Counted from the first letter of the stretch, positions 27,962 through 36,985 are shown. The stretch is DNA of 64,000 bases from Lachnotalea glycerini (GCF_003201285.1 NZ_QICS01000006.1:186001-250000); one strand, 5' to 3'. Made by a program: numbers and translations. Notes: generated from the letters alone by a model not told the origin.

Positions 27962-29428
27962 ATGGGACAATTAGACGAGGCATTATATAATGAACGAAGG
28001 AATGCAATACCAAGTTGGCAAGGATATCATTATCAAGGAATGACAGCATTGTTATATTTTCTTAAAGAGCTTGTTAATAAGTTTGAAGAAGATGAGAATG
28101 GTGTATTAGCAGGAAATTTAAAGATAAAGATTGAGTGGTTAGAAGACTTTATTATTTTTGACAATAATGAAATAAAAAAAATTTATCAAATAAAGAAAAC
28201 AATAACAAAGAAAAATAGGGCAGAAGTTTTAGAAAATTTTATTATTCAATATAAGATTATGAATAATGAATCTATTAAATGGATTTTGGGTTATGATAGT
28301 ACAGAGGTAACAGATCTATCAATTGATGAAGAAGAATTTAATAAAATATGTAAAGATTGTATAGAAAATAAATGGATTAAACAAATTACTTTATTATTAG
28401 AAAACAAGGATATAAATTATTGGAAAATTAATTTGAATTTGCAAAATAAGGAGTCTTATTGTAAAGATATTAGATCTTTTATAAGAAAAACTTTAGATTT
28501 AGAAGGAAAAGCATATATAAAAATTAGCGATATTGAGGGAATCTGTGAAGAAAATTTAAAACCTTTAATAAATATTTTGAATAATTGTGCTACAGATTTT
28601 AGTGATTTTAAAAAACGTCTGTCTTTTAAAGAAATTAATATTAATACTATTGATGATGAATGTATAAATCAAATAAACAAGATGACATCATATATAAAAA
28701 ATAAAAATAATGCATTATCTACACATGATATTTTAGATAAATTATATACAGATATGTATAAGAAAATGATGAAACTTGAGAAAAAAGAAGATCAAGATGA
28801 TTTTAAATATGAACTTTATGATGTTCAAAGAGTTTTTTTAGATAAAGATAATTCTTCATTTAGGTGGGAGGCTGCATTATATAGGGAAAAGGAAAAACTT
28901 TTAAGGTTTTTAGATGAAGAAGCATGTCCTAAATGTTCAAAAAATGTAGAAAATTGTCCTAATTGTTTACTAGATACTATAAAAGAGTGGGATATGAAAA
29001 AAATTATTGATAATATAAATTTAGAATATGATTTTTTCTCTTCTGAAAACGAAGCAGAATCTATAAATAATAAAATATCAGATGTTAAACATGATTTTTT
29101 TGTAGAAGTAATTGAGAAATTTAGAACTAGTATGAATTTGGAAAATAACGGCGTAATTGGATTGAATCATTATTATGCATTATCATCTTTGATAGGAGGC
29201 GGAAGTAAACGTAATGAAAATATTTTGACAGGCATATTAAATAATTATTGGAAACATTCGGATGTCTATAGAGATTATGAAAGTATTATTACACAAAATT
29301 ATAATTATAAATTATCGGAAGAAAATTTAAGCTTTTTAGAAAATACTCAAGAAGAACAGGGAAAATTTCCATTATTTAATGTAGTACGTAAAACAGAATT
29401 TATAGATTATGAAGAGGTAGAAAAATGA
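27962..29428 (+). CDS. ABC-3C/Lamassu-type effector with PD-(D/E)xK nuclease-like N terminus
   Basis: 488 residues. The N terminus (SWQGYHYQGMTALLYFL, then WLEDFIIFDN and IYQIKKT) shows the order expected for a Cap4/DUF4297-like restriction-endonuclease fold: an early Gln-rich helix, an acidic pair at about 61-62 and QxK at 76-78. The C-terminal part has a Cys pattern CPKCSKNVENCPNC, possibly a metal site. The effector gene precedes the middle and ATPase genes, as in ABC-3C and Lamassu operons. ATG 27962 has GGAGG five bases upstream; an earlier ATG at 27944 is less suitable. Activity is inferred. Confidence 0.72.
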   Translation: MGQLDEALYNERRNAIPSWQGYHYQGMTALLYFLKELVNKFEEDENGVLAGNLKIKIEWLEDFIIFDNNEIKKIYQIKKTITKKNRAEVLENFIIQYKIMNNESIKWILGYDSTEVTDLSIDEEEFNKICKDCIENKWIKQITLLLENKDINYWKINLNLQNKESYCKDIRSFIRKTLDLEGKAYIKISDIEGICEENLKPLINILNNCATDFSDFKKRLSFKEININTIDDECINQINKMTSYIKNKNNALSTHDILDKLYTDMYKKMMKLEKKEDQDDFKYELYDVQRVFLDKDNSSFRWEAALYREKEKLLRFLDEEACPKCSKNVENCPNCLLDTIKEWDMKKIIDNINLEYDFFSSENEAESINNKISDVKHDFFVEVIEKFRTSMNLENNGVIGLNHYYALSSLIGGGSKRNENILTGILNNYWKHSDVYRDYESIITQNYNYKLSEENLSFLENTQEEQGKFPLFNVVRKTEFIDYEEVEK

Positions 29429-30159
29429 TAGATATAATTAATCAAGTATTTCAAAATAATAATTTTATATATTTAGAAGAAGTGACGTTTATGAAAGAAT
29501 TTTAACAAAATACTGCTAATAAAAATAAAAAAACATTGTTACGTAATATATTTGTGAATAATTATGATGAAATGTATTTTGTTATAGAAACTGAATTGGA
29601 TAAAAATACACTTGATGAAGTCATAAGTATATGTGCAGAAGTAGAGAAAGATAGTCAGGTTAAGAAGAGTTATAAATCTAATTGGGGTGTAATTTTGATT
29701 ACTGCAATAGAGGGTGAGTTGACATGGCAACAAAGAAAAAGAGTTATGTCGATAGAAGAGAATAAATTTTTTTGTAGAAAATATGTTCTTTGGTATAACG
29801 ATGAAGAAAAGAAAAAATTAGAAGAAATCTGTGGTAAAGACTATGGTAGTTCAAACATGAGTACTATATTAGAAAACTATGATTTATTTAAAGAATTTAA
29901 GATTAACAATAATGTTGGATATGATTTATTAAGTAGAATATTTATTAAACTTCCATATTTAAATTTAAATAGTTTAGAGACAACAGATAAAACAATACTT
30001 GATTTTATTAAAATAAAACTGAATAATATTCATCCAGAGCTATATAGATTGCTTGTAGAAGACAACAACAGTGAAATTGAAGATTATGTTTTATTATCAG
30101 ATAATGAAAATGAAAGTATTAATAAAAAGATAGAAGAATTGTTAGAGGGGAAAAAATAG
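29425..30159 (+). pseudogene. ABC-3C middle component interrupted by an in-frame TAA
   Basis: A frame starts at ATG 29425, overlapping the effector stop (ATGA), and runs MIDIINQVFQNNNFIYLEEVTFMKEF before TAA at 29503-29505. The same frame then continues open from 29506 to the TAG at 30157 (QNTANKNKKTLLRNIF..). The whole, about 244 codons, fits the small helical middle component of ABC-3C/LmuC type. A TTG at 29536 could restart translation and give 207 residues, but without a clear RBS. A readthrough or a fragment-plus-restart product is possible. Confidence 0.72.
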
Positions 30160-32559
30160 ATGGAGAAAAAATGTTATATAAGTAAGCTTTACATATGTAA
30201 TTTCAAACCGTTTGTATATGAGACAAAAACAGATAAACCGTATTTTACTATTGACTTTAGGAATGATAAAAAAACTAGTTCTATGATTTTATCTGGACCA
30301 AATGGGTATGGAAAAACATCTATTTTTCAATCAATATTTTTTGCTTTAACAGGAACTCTTGAAACGGGAGAATATGTATACGGAAATAGAAAACTGCAAG
30401 AACATATGATAATTAATGACTTGACGAAGTGTTGCTTTGTTGCAATAGAGTTTTGGGATGAAATTGAGAGAACTATTACATTAGTACGTTATTCTGATAA
30501 AGGTAATCCAGGTGTTTTAAAAAAAATAGAAGAAGCAAAAGACTTTAAAACATTTATTATAGATGGAGAATTTGATTTTGATGATTTATTAGAGAATAAT
30601 TATGAGGAAAAGACTCGTAAAGATATAGCGGATATATTCGGTGAAAAAAATATTTTAGAATGGATTGGAAGAAATTATATTCAACAAGAACATGAGGGAG
30701 ATTTGATTTTAAAGGCGGATAAGAAAAGAGTCGATTTTTTAAGCAAATTTATTGATAACGAAACGATTGAATGTTACAAAGAAATGGATCAGAGAGCTAT
30801 AAATACAAAAAAAGATATTGATATTTTAGAAGCAGAAATAGACGATATCAAGAAAAGAATGAAAGAAGAAGTAAAAGATATTAGTGGTGAAGAGCCGAAG
30901 TGTGAAAAAGTTTTTAAAAAAATTGAGTTTATATGGGATAAGAATTTATATGTAGACACAGAACCATTTAAAGAATATATAGAACATGCAAAACATATAA
31001 AAGAAATTTTAGATAAAGCTAAAGAATATAGAGAATTAAGAAATAGAGATTTAGTTAGAAATATACGTAATAATGAGGCATTTTACAAGTATTATATCTT
31101 GAATTCGTATAGTCCTAATAGTCTTAATAAGTATATGGGGCTTTGTGAAAAAAAGAAGTATTTACAAAACTTGTTATTGGAAGGAGATATTTTATGGAAA
31201 GATGAAGTACAAGAACAATACTTATCAAAAGAAAGTATTGATTCACTTCATCTTATTAGAGAAAATCGTAACTCTTATTTAAATAGCTTAAATGATAAAC
31301 AGTTTCTATATGAGCAAGTGGAAAATTTTAGAAAACAAATAAAAGGACATGAAGATGAAGTTAGCAACATTTTTGAAAATCAGTGCCCATTATGTGGAAA
31401 AAATTATAATGGAAATATAATTTCCTTATCGCAATCAATACAGCAAGCAGAAAAAATATTTGAAGAGTCAAGTAAAATAATAGATGATTCTTTAGAAAAG
31501 AATAAGCAAGTATGGCAAACTGATTATTTGAAATTTAAAAAAAATATAGAGAGAGAATTGAACGATGAAGAGACAGACGAAAAAATATATATTGATATTA
31601 ATTCTAAAGAAAAATTCTCAAATCAGATAGAAATATTAAAAACGGAATTAGTAGAATTGAATGAATTAATGACAGTTTCAGAACTTGAAATTTTTATAGA
31701 TAATATAAAATTTAATGAGTATTATAAAAATGTACATGAATACCCAGATGTTTTGAAAAGTTTCAAGAAAGTTGTAGATAGTATCTTTGAAATGATTGAA
31801 AAAAAATTGGTAAATGAAGATACTGAAAAGCAGGATATAAATATGTTGGTTTACGAGGAGAATAAAAATAAAATAACTCATATATTAAAAGAAGAATTAA
31901 TGAATGATAAATTAAAAGAAAAAATAATTTATTTAGAGTGGAAGCAAAAACAAAAGTTAGCGCATGAATATTCTGTAAACAAAAAAATATTTGATGAAAA
32001 AATAGTAAAATATAAAGAATTATGCATAAAAAGTAAGAAATTAGAAAAAGTTTTGAAAACTAAAAATGATGCGAGAAAAGAATATTTAAATGATTTGATG
32101 AAATATTTAGAAATCCCTCTTTATATTTATAGTGGAAAATTAATACAAACACATCAGAGTGGACTTGGCGTATATTGTTTTACAGGCCAAAATGATGAGT
32201 TACTTACAGAATTTAAAATGTCTACAGATAAAAAAGATATTAACAAAAGACTTGATGTAAGTCACAAATTTAGTATGGGACAAAAGAATATAACTAATAT
32301 TGCATTGATGCTTGCACTTAAGAAGATTGTAAAAACAAATTTGGATGTATTTATGATTGATGATCCTTGCCAATCATTGGATGAATTAAATATGGCGTCG
32401 TTTGTTGAAATTATAAAGAATGAATTTAATAAAACACAGCTTATTTTATCTACGCATGAAGATAAAATTGCAAGTTATATAAAATATAAGAATGGTAAAG
32501 CTGGAAAAGATATGATTATGTATAATGTACAAGAGGAACTATATACTTTCACAGAGTGA
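30160..32559 (+). CDS. ABC-3C/Lamassu SMC-like ATPase with zinc hook
   Basis: 799 residues of RecN/SbcC/SMC architecture: Walker A GPNGYGKTS (Lys about 52), a long coiled coil, a central zinc-hook CPLC (Cys 409 and 412), a return coil, an ABC signature KFSMGQKNI (about 704) and Walker B FMIDDPCQSLDE (Asp 734-735). DDPxQSLD with a following helical region resembles ABC-3C ATPases. It probably senses DNA ends or structures and activates the effector. The ATG follows the TAG of the middle gene directly (TAGATG), implying coupling. All ATPase motifs look intact. Confidence 0.85.
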   Translation: MEKKCYISKLYICNFKPFVYETKTDKPYFTIDFRNDKKTSSMILSGPNGYGKTSIFQSIFFALTGTLETGEYVYGNRKLQEHMIINDLTKCCFVAIEFWDEIERTITLVRYSDKGNPGVLKKIEEAKDFKTFIIDGEFDFDDLLENNYEEKTRKDIADIFGEKNILEWIGRNYIQQEHEGDLILKADKKRVDFLSKFIDNETIECYKEMDQRAINTKKDIDILEAEIDDIKKRMKEEVKDISGEEPKCEKVFKKIEFIWDKNLYVDTEPFKEYIEHAKHIKEILDKAKEYRELRNRDLVRNIRNNEAFYKYYILNSYSPNSLNKYMGLCEKKKYLQNLLLEGDILWKDEVQEQYLSKESIDSLHLIRENRNSYLNSLNDKQFLYEQVENFRKQIKGHEDEVSNIFENQCPLCGKNYNGNIISLSQSIQQAEKIFEESSKIIDDSLEKNKQVWQTDYLKFKKNIERELNDEETDEKIYIDINSKEKFSNQIEILKTELVELNELMTVSELEIFIDNIKFNEYYKNVHEYPDVLKSFKKVVDSIFEMIEKKLVNEDTEKQDINMLVYEENKNKITHILKEELMNDKLKEKIIYLEWKQKQKLAHEYSVNKKIFDEKIVKYKELCIKSKKLEKVLKTKNDARKEYLNDLMKYLEIPLYIYSGKLIQTHQSGLGVYCFTGQNDELLTEFKMSTDKKDINKRLDVSHKFSMGQKNITNIALMLALKKIVKTNLDVFMIDDPCQSLDELNMASFVEIIKNEFNKTQLILSTHEDKIASYIKYKNGKAGKDMIMYNVQEELYTFTE

Positions 32560-32670
32560 TATTCAGTTTGTGTCATTTTATAACATTTTTGTTTGTATAA
32601 TAAATTATAAAAATTTATTATAGCTATTTAAAAAGAGTAAAGAAAATACAGATAAGTAAAGGAATGCAAA

Positions 32671-33741
32671 ATGAATAACATTGAAAAAGGAATTGTAGGA
32701 GAACAAGAAGTTATAAATATTATAAAGAAGGCTATTAAATTGAATCAAATTCAAGCAAGAATTTATAATAATGTAATTCTAGAGTTTCCATCAATGTATG
32801 GTGATAACGGATATCTAACAACTGAACTTGATCATATAATTGTTACAGACTATTTTGTCTATATTATTGAAACAAAAAATGAACATTATATGAAATGTTC
32901 TTATAAAGACGAACAATGGAAACTGATGAGTAATGAGGAGGTTTCTAATCCATTAATTCAGAATAGATTACATAAAAATATTTTTTGCTCTGAATTAGGA
33001 GTGGATAGAAAAAAAGTTATGACAATTGAATGTTTACTTAAATGCGATGATATGCAATTAACTACTCAATATCCTAATGATTATGTATGTACAAGAAAAA
33101 ATTTATTGAATGTATTATGCTTATTATTAAGAACAAAATATAATGAAAAAGTTGATTCCAATCTAAATATAAAGATAAAAAAGTATGAAGATAATTCAAA
33201 AAATAAAGCAGACAAACATAAGGAAATGCTTAAAACAACTGAAAAAATTGAAAAGTGGACAAAAACTCATGAAGGACATTATAATTTTACAAGGACAGAT
33301 ATTTCGATTTGTCCTAAATGTGGAGCACGATTAGTTTTTAGACCATATAAAGGAAAGGATTATAGTCGAGGGAATGTTAGAAAAACACAGCAGTATTTAA
33401 TTGGATGTCTTAATTTTGCGAAAGAAAGCTGTGATTTTCATAAATGTTATAGTAAGAAAAGAGGTACAGGATTTGATGAAATAATTGTTACAAGTTTAGA
33501 ACACCGTTTAGGATGGATTGGTTTGGAGGAGAAAGTGGAGACAATATTAGATCAATATGAAAGACAAAAAATAATTATAGCAAAACTAAGGGAGAATACA
33601 GAATCTCAAAATACAATAATTGAAAAGCAAAAACTAGAAATTTCTAATTTAAATAAAAAGAATAATGAAGCCTGTGAAATTATAAAGAAAATACAAAATC
33701 AGTTTACTCATTTTCTAGGACCATTTTATCTGAAAAAGTAA
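32671..33741 (+). CDS. NERD-domain protein with zinc ribbon
   Basis: 356 residues. NERD (nuclease-related) pattern at the N terminus: IVGEQEVINIIKK, TTELDHIIVTDYFVYIIETKN with the PD-(D/E)xK-type acidic and Lys residues. The middle has a topoisomerase-like zinc ribbon (CPKCGARLVFRPYKG..GCLNFAKESCDFHKC), then a C-terminal coiled coil (330-350). Located 111 bases after the ABC-3C ATPase in the same orientation, it could be a fourth defence component or independent. No clear terminator lies between them. Confidence 0.75.
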   Translation: MNNIEKGIVGEQEVINIIKKAIKLNQIQARIYNNVILEFPSMYGDNGYLTTELDHIIVTDYFVYIIETKNEHYMKCSYKDEQWKLMSNEEVSNPLIQNRLHKNIFCSELGVDRKKVMTIECLLKCDDMQLTTQYPNDYVCTRKNLLNVLCLLLRTKYNEKVDSNLNIKIKKYEDNSKNKADKHKEMLKTTEKIEKWTKTHEGHYNFTRTDISICPKCGARLVFRPYKGKDYSRGNVRKTQQYLIGCLNFAKESCDFHKCYSKKRGTGFDEIIVTSLEHRLGWIGLEEKVETILDQYERQKIIIAKLRENTESQNTIIEKQKLEISNLNKKNNEACEIIKKIQNQFTHFLGPFYLKK

Positions 33742-34358
33742 TTTTAATAAAAGTTATAAATAACAGATTGTTATCTGAAATTGTAATTTTTAGGTTACAT
33801 TTAAAATCTGTGTCCAGTTTTCGGGGTAAAGTTTAAAATGTTCACTAACAAAGTTCACTAACATCCCAAAAGTCAGTTACAAAAGTTCACTCATTTAGCA
33901 ATTGTGAGTGACAAAAAGTAACTGATTTTTTTATGTTTAAAATTTCTAACAGAAAAAGTAACTAACAAAGTTCACTAACTTTGCCAAAGTGAGTTACAAA
34001 AGTTCACTCATTTCACGATTATTAGTGAAAAAAGTGAGTGACATTAAAAATATTAGGGGTTTTAGGGGATTTTACCCCTAACAAGATGCAAAAATAGTGG
34101 AGCTAGCTCTTTTGCGTATCTTGCAATCCCCCCCCTTTTTATAGAAGTGAAGTTGTTTATATTTTGAATGAGCAAAACATTAAACAAAATAATAATAAAA
34201 TTATAAAAGCGTATTCCTAGTCCTTGTAAATCATAAAAGTGCGGACTACGAAGCCGCTTTTTGTTTTCTCATATCCTTTATTATTTGTATATAGCAGTAA
34301 ACCAGAGAGGTGCACCTTAGGAGTAACAGCTATGCATATAACAAAAATATAGGATGAG
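33742..34358. repeat. Repeat-rich noncoding stretch (617 bases) before xis
   Basis: No gene is seen. It contains a two-unit imperfect tandem repeat of 117 bases: ACTAACAAAGTTCACTAAC at 33844-33862 and 33961-33979, and the 22-base block from 33875 and 33992 that begins AGTTACAAAAGTTCACTC. The heptamer GTTCACT occurs five times. Further on are a TTAGGGG/CCCCTAA hairpin (about 34062-34081), a hairpin next to a C-run (separate entry) and a terminator-like AAAAGTGCGG...CCGCTTTTT at 34234-34262. It may hold an origin, transfer or regulator-binding sites. Confidence 0.6.
34083..34135 (+). other. oriT- or origin-like hairpin followed by a C-run
   Basis: AAGATGCAAAA (34083-34093) pairs with TTTTGCGTATCTT (34110-34122) apart from two extra bases, enclosing the palindrome GAGCTAGCTC (34100-34109). 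It is followed by GCAATCCCCCCCC. A hairpin with an adjacent asymmetric tract is a common look of nick sites for relaxases or replication initiators. No relaxase or Rep gene is present, so function is speculative. Confidence 0.35.
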
Positions 34359-34601
34359 GTGAATGTAATCGAAGAAAATAAAACAATTAATAAAACTAAT
34401 AAATATGGAATTCCATTATGGCGTAAATATATTTTATCTGTTCAAGAGGCTTCAGAATATTTTCATATTGGATATAAAAAACTTCGAAAGTTAATAGATG
34501 AACATCCGGAGGAAGAGTTTATTTTATGGAATGGAACAAGACCACAGATAAAAAGAAAGTTGTTTGAACAATACATTGATGAAAAATTGACAGCGATTTA
34601 A
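34359..34601 (+). CDS. xis: Tn916-type excisionase
   Basis: 80 residues, basic and small. YILSVQEASEYFHIGYKKLRKLIDEHPEEEFILWNGTRPQIKRKLFEQYIDE matches the winged-helix excisionase of Tn916-like elements. Start is GTG at 34359 with AGGA upstream. It lies 87 bases before the integrase gene as in Tn916 relatives, and would direct Int toward excision. Confidence 0.86.
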   Translation: MNVIEENKTINKTNKYGIPLWRKYILSVQEASEYFHIGYKKLRKLIDEHPEEEFILWNGTRPQIKRKLFEQYIDEKLTAI

Positions 34602-34688
34602 GGGTAGAATCCAATAGAAAAGGAGTCATATTTATGGTATATTTTATATATCATAGCTTGGCTCTCTTTTTATTAGGAAGGAGTTTTT

Positions 34689-35885
34689 ATGTCAGATACA
34701 GTAAGACGTGACCAGAAAGGACGCAGATTATTAAAAGGTGAGAGCCAAAGAAAAGATGGAAAATATGAATATAAATATATGGATGCTTTTGGAAAGCGAA
34801 GAACGGTGTATAGTTGGAAATTAAATCCATCAGATGTATTACCAAAGGGAAAGCAGGAATGTATTTCACTAAGAGAACAAGAAAAACAAATACGAATTGA
34901 TTGTGTAGATCGAGTAGCAGTTAATGGTGGTAATATGTCTGTTCTTGAATTAGTGAAAAGGTATGTGGCAGGCAAGCGCGGAGTTAGACACAGTACAAAA
35001 GCAAATTATCAGTTTGTCATAAATATTATGGAAAAGGAAACCTTTGGCTCCAAAAGAATTGATCAGGTAAAATTGTCCGATGCAAAGTTATGGATCATAA
35101 AATTGCAAGATGATGGAAGAGGATATTCAACCATTCATGCAATTAGAGGAATCATAAGACCTGCTTTTCAAATGGCAGTAGATGATGATTTGATTCGTAA
35201 GAATCCATTTGATTTTCAATTACATTCCGTAGTTGTAAATAATAGTGTGACAAGAGAAGCCATAACCAAAAAGCAGGAAAGAGATTTTCTTGATTTTATC
35301 AGACAAGATAAGCACTTTGGTAGATACTATGATGGAATCTTCATCTTATTTCGAACAGGACTGCGTATATCAGAGTTTTGTGGACTAACCATTGGTGATA
35401 TTGACTTTGAGAATAATCGGATTTTGATTACACATCAGTTACAACGGACAAGAGATATGCAATATGTGATTCAAGAGCCAAAGACTGCTGCAGGTGTTCG
35501 TTATATTCCTATGAGACCAGAGGTAAGAGAAGCTTTCAAACGAATGATTGCAAATCGAGCCAAACCAAAAGTAGAACCAATGATTGATGGCAAATGGGGA
35601 TTTTTATTTCTAGATAAAAATAACATGCCTATGGTTGCCCTTCATTGGGAAAAGTATTTCCAGCACATTAGAGAAAAATATAATGGTATATATAAAAATC
35701 CATTGCCAAAGATCACACCACATGTGTGCAGGCATACCTTTTGTTCTAATATGGCAAAGGCAGGAGTGAATCCAAAGACCTTGCAGTATCTTATGGGACA
35801 TAGTGAAATCGGAGTAACCCTAAATACATACACACATATGGGATATGAGGATGCATCCAAAGAACTGTTAGCACTAGAATGTTGA
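34689..35885 (+). CDS. int: Tn916-type tyrosine integrase
   Basis: 398 residues: an N-terminal arm-binding domain (DQKGRRLLKGESQRKDGKYEYKY), a core-binding domain (VLELVKRYVAGKRGVRHSTKANY) and a catalytic domain with Arg 226 (GLRISE), His 345 and Arg 348 (HVCRHTFC), His 371 (MGHSEIG) and Tyr 381 (NTYTHMG). All are intact, so the enzyme looks active. RBS GGAAGGAG precedes the ATG. It stands at the right end of the island facing the phosphatase gene. Confidence 0.95.
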   Translation: MSDTVRRDQKGRRLLKGESQRKDGKYEYKYMDAFGKRRTVYSWKLNPSDVLPKGKQECISLREQEKQIRIDCVDRVAVNGGNMSVLELVKRYVAGKRGVRHSTKANYQFVINIMEKETFGSKRIDQVKLSDAKLWIIKLQDDGRGYSTIHAIRGIIRPAFQMAVDDDLIRKNPFDFQLHSVVVNNSVTREAITKKQERDFLDFIRQDKHFGRYYDGIFILFRTGLRISEFCGLTIGDIDFENNRILITHQLQRTRDMQYVIQEPKTAAGVRYIPMRPEVREAFKRMIANRAKPKVEPMIDGKWGFLFLDKNNMPMVALHWEKYFQHIREKYNGIYKNPLPKITPHVCRHTFCSNMAKAGVNPKTLQYLMGHSEIGVTLNTYTHMGYEDASKELLALEC

Positions 35886-35904
35886 TGTATGGTAGAAAAA
35901 GGGT

Positions 35905-35943
35905 TGTCGTAAAGATTTAAAAGTTTACGACACTTTTACGACA
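35905..35943 (+). promoter_or_regulatory. Right integrase arm-site candidates
   Basis: Three copies of TTTACGACA: inverted at 35905-35913, then direct at 35924-35932 and 35935-35943 (11-base period). This mirrors the pair at the left end. Confidence 0.6.
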
Positions 35944-36071
35944 AGGCAAGGATAAAATAAGCAAAAATAAGCGAATTTATACCAAAAAACACTAAAAATC
36001 TAGAAGCAAGAAAACACTGTAAAAGTAATGAAAAAGCCTATAAATACAGCATTTACAAGGAGAATCAATAG

Positions 36072-36554
36072 ATGATAAAAGTACTATTCGTCTGCCACGG
36101 CAACATATGTCGTTCACCGATGGCTGAGTTTGTATTCAAGGATATGGTTAAGCAAAGGGGATTAACGGATGTCTTTTCTATCGCATCATCTGCTACAAGC
36201 AGAGAGGAAATAGGCAATCCAGTTCACTATGGAACGAAAAATAAATTGAGAGAATTTAGAATTAATGTGGAAGGAAAATATGCGGTACAGCTATGTCGAG
36301 AAGACGGTAATCACTTTGACTTTATTATAGGAATGGAACAAAGAAATGTAGTAAATATTTTAAAAATAATTGGAAAGGATAGCAAGAGTAAGGTATGCAG
36401 ACTTTTGGATTTTACAGACCGACCAAGGGACATTTCAGATCCGTGGTATACAGGTGATTTTGACATTACGTATCAAGATGTTTACGAAGGCTGTAATGCA
36501 CTGCTTAGAGAATGTGATCAAATACTCAAGGAAAAGGAGAACAAATGGATATAA
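36072..36554 (+). CDS. Low-molecular-weight protein-tyrosine phosphatase
   Basis: 160 residues. The active-site loop is C8-HGNIC-R14-S (FVCHGNICRSP), and the general-acid motif DPWYTGDF is near the C terminus. It dephosphorylates Tyr-P (or Arg-P in some relatives). RBS AAGGAG. The first 31 bases lie in the island's right repeat, so the present RBS, start and promoter come from the element side, while the rest is host sequence; excision would rejoin the host 5' end at 26955. Overlaps the next gene by 10 bases. Confidence 0.92.
   Translation: MIKVLFVCHGNICRSPMAEFVFKDMVKQRGLTDVFSIASSATSREEIGNPVHYGTKNKLREFRINVEGKYAVQLCREDGNHFDFIIGMEQRNVVNILKIIGKDSKSKVCRLLDFTDRPRDISDPWYTGDFDITYQDVYEGCNALLRECDQILKEKENKWI
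36087..36102 (+). repeat. attR core candidate
   Basis: TTCGTCTGCCACGGCA, identical to 26970-26985, inside the phosphatase gene at codons 6-11. Confidence 0.75.
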
Positions 36555-36910
36555 AAGAAATATTGCAGCAAAATGTATTTGTAGTAGTTGGAGATACACG
36601 AAAGGAAGAAAAATACGCGTACAAAATAAAAAAAGAGCTATTAGAAAATGGATATAAGGTGTATGCTGTCGGCAAAGAATTGGATTCGATTAATGAAATT
36701 GATGAGCCGATTGACATTATTGATTTATGTATCAATCCGGTACGAGGGCTTCAATTAATTAAAGAATGTACAAAAGAATATAAAGCTATAGTGATACAGC
36801 CGGGGGCCGAGAGTGAGGAACTATTGGCTTACTTGCAGGCAAATGATTTGCCTTATATTGAAGGCTGTGTACTGGTAGGATTAAAACTTTACAGCAAGAA
36901 TAAGAAGTAG
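36545..36910 (+). CDS. CoA-binding protein (YccU-like)
   Basis: 121 residues with a Rossmann-like CoA_binding_2 fold: VFVVVGDTRKEEKYAYKIKKELLENGYKVYAVG, then PIDIIDLCINPVRGLQLIKE and AIVIQPGAESEELL. The overlap with the phosphatase gene suggests cotranslation. Biochemical role of the family is poorly known. Confidence 0.82.
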   Translation: MDIKEILQQNVFVVVGDTRKEEKYAYKIKKELLENGYKVYAVGKELDSINEIDEPIDIIDLCINPVRGLQLIKECTKEYKAIVIQPGAESEELLAYLQANDLPYIEGCVLVGLKLYSKNKK

Positions 36911-36934
36911 CAAAAATATAGTATGAGCATAAGG

Positions 36935-36985
36935 AAACTGTTATAGCAGAGAGCACAAGTAAATGCTTTCCATATAACAGTTTTT
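36935..36985 (+). terminator. Terminator after the CoA-binding gene
   Basis: AAACTGTTATA pairs with TATAACAGTTT around a long loop and ends in TTTTT. Confidence 0.8.

Larger units (their letters stand above)
26970..36102. mobile_element. Integrated ~9.1 kb element (defence island) with Tn916-type Int/Xis
   Basis: The ends carry a 16-base identical direct repeat TTCGTCTGCCACGGCA (26970-26985 and 36087-36102) within a longer 39/42 match, and clustered TTTACGACA sites just inside both ends. Contents in order: HigBA, ABC-3C/Lamassu-like operon, NERD protein, repeat region, Xis, Int. The interior is clearly more AT-rich (for example 27960-33740) than the flanks. No relaxase or conjugation gene is present, so it is at most mobilisable. 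Boundaries and mechanism are inferred from the repeat and gene content. Confidence 0.8.

Noticed and set aside
33844-34013. CRISPR array suspected from repeated GTTCACT blocks
   Set aside because: Only two imperfect 117-base units, no regular repeat-spacer pattern and no cas genes nearby.
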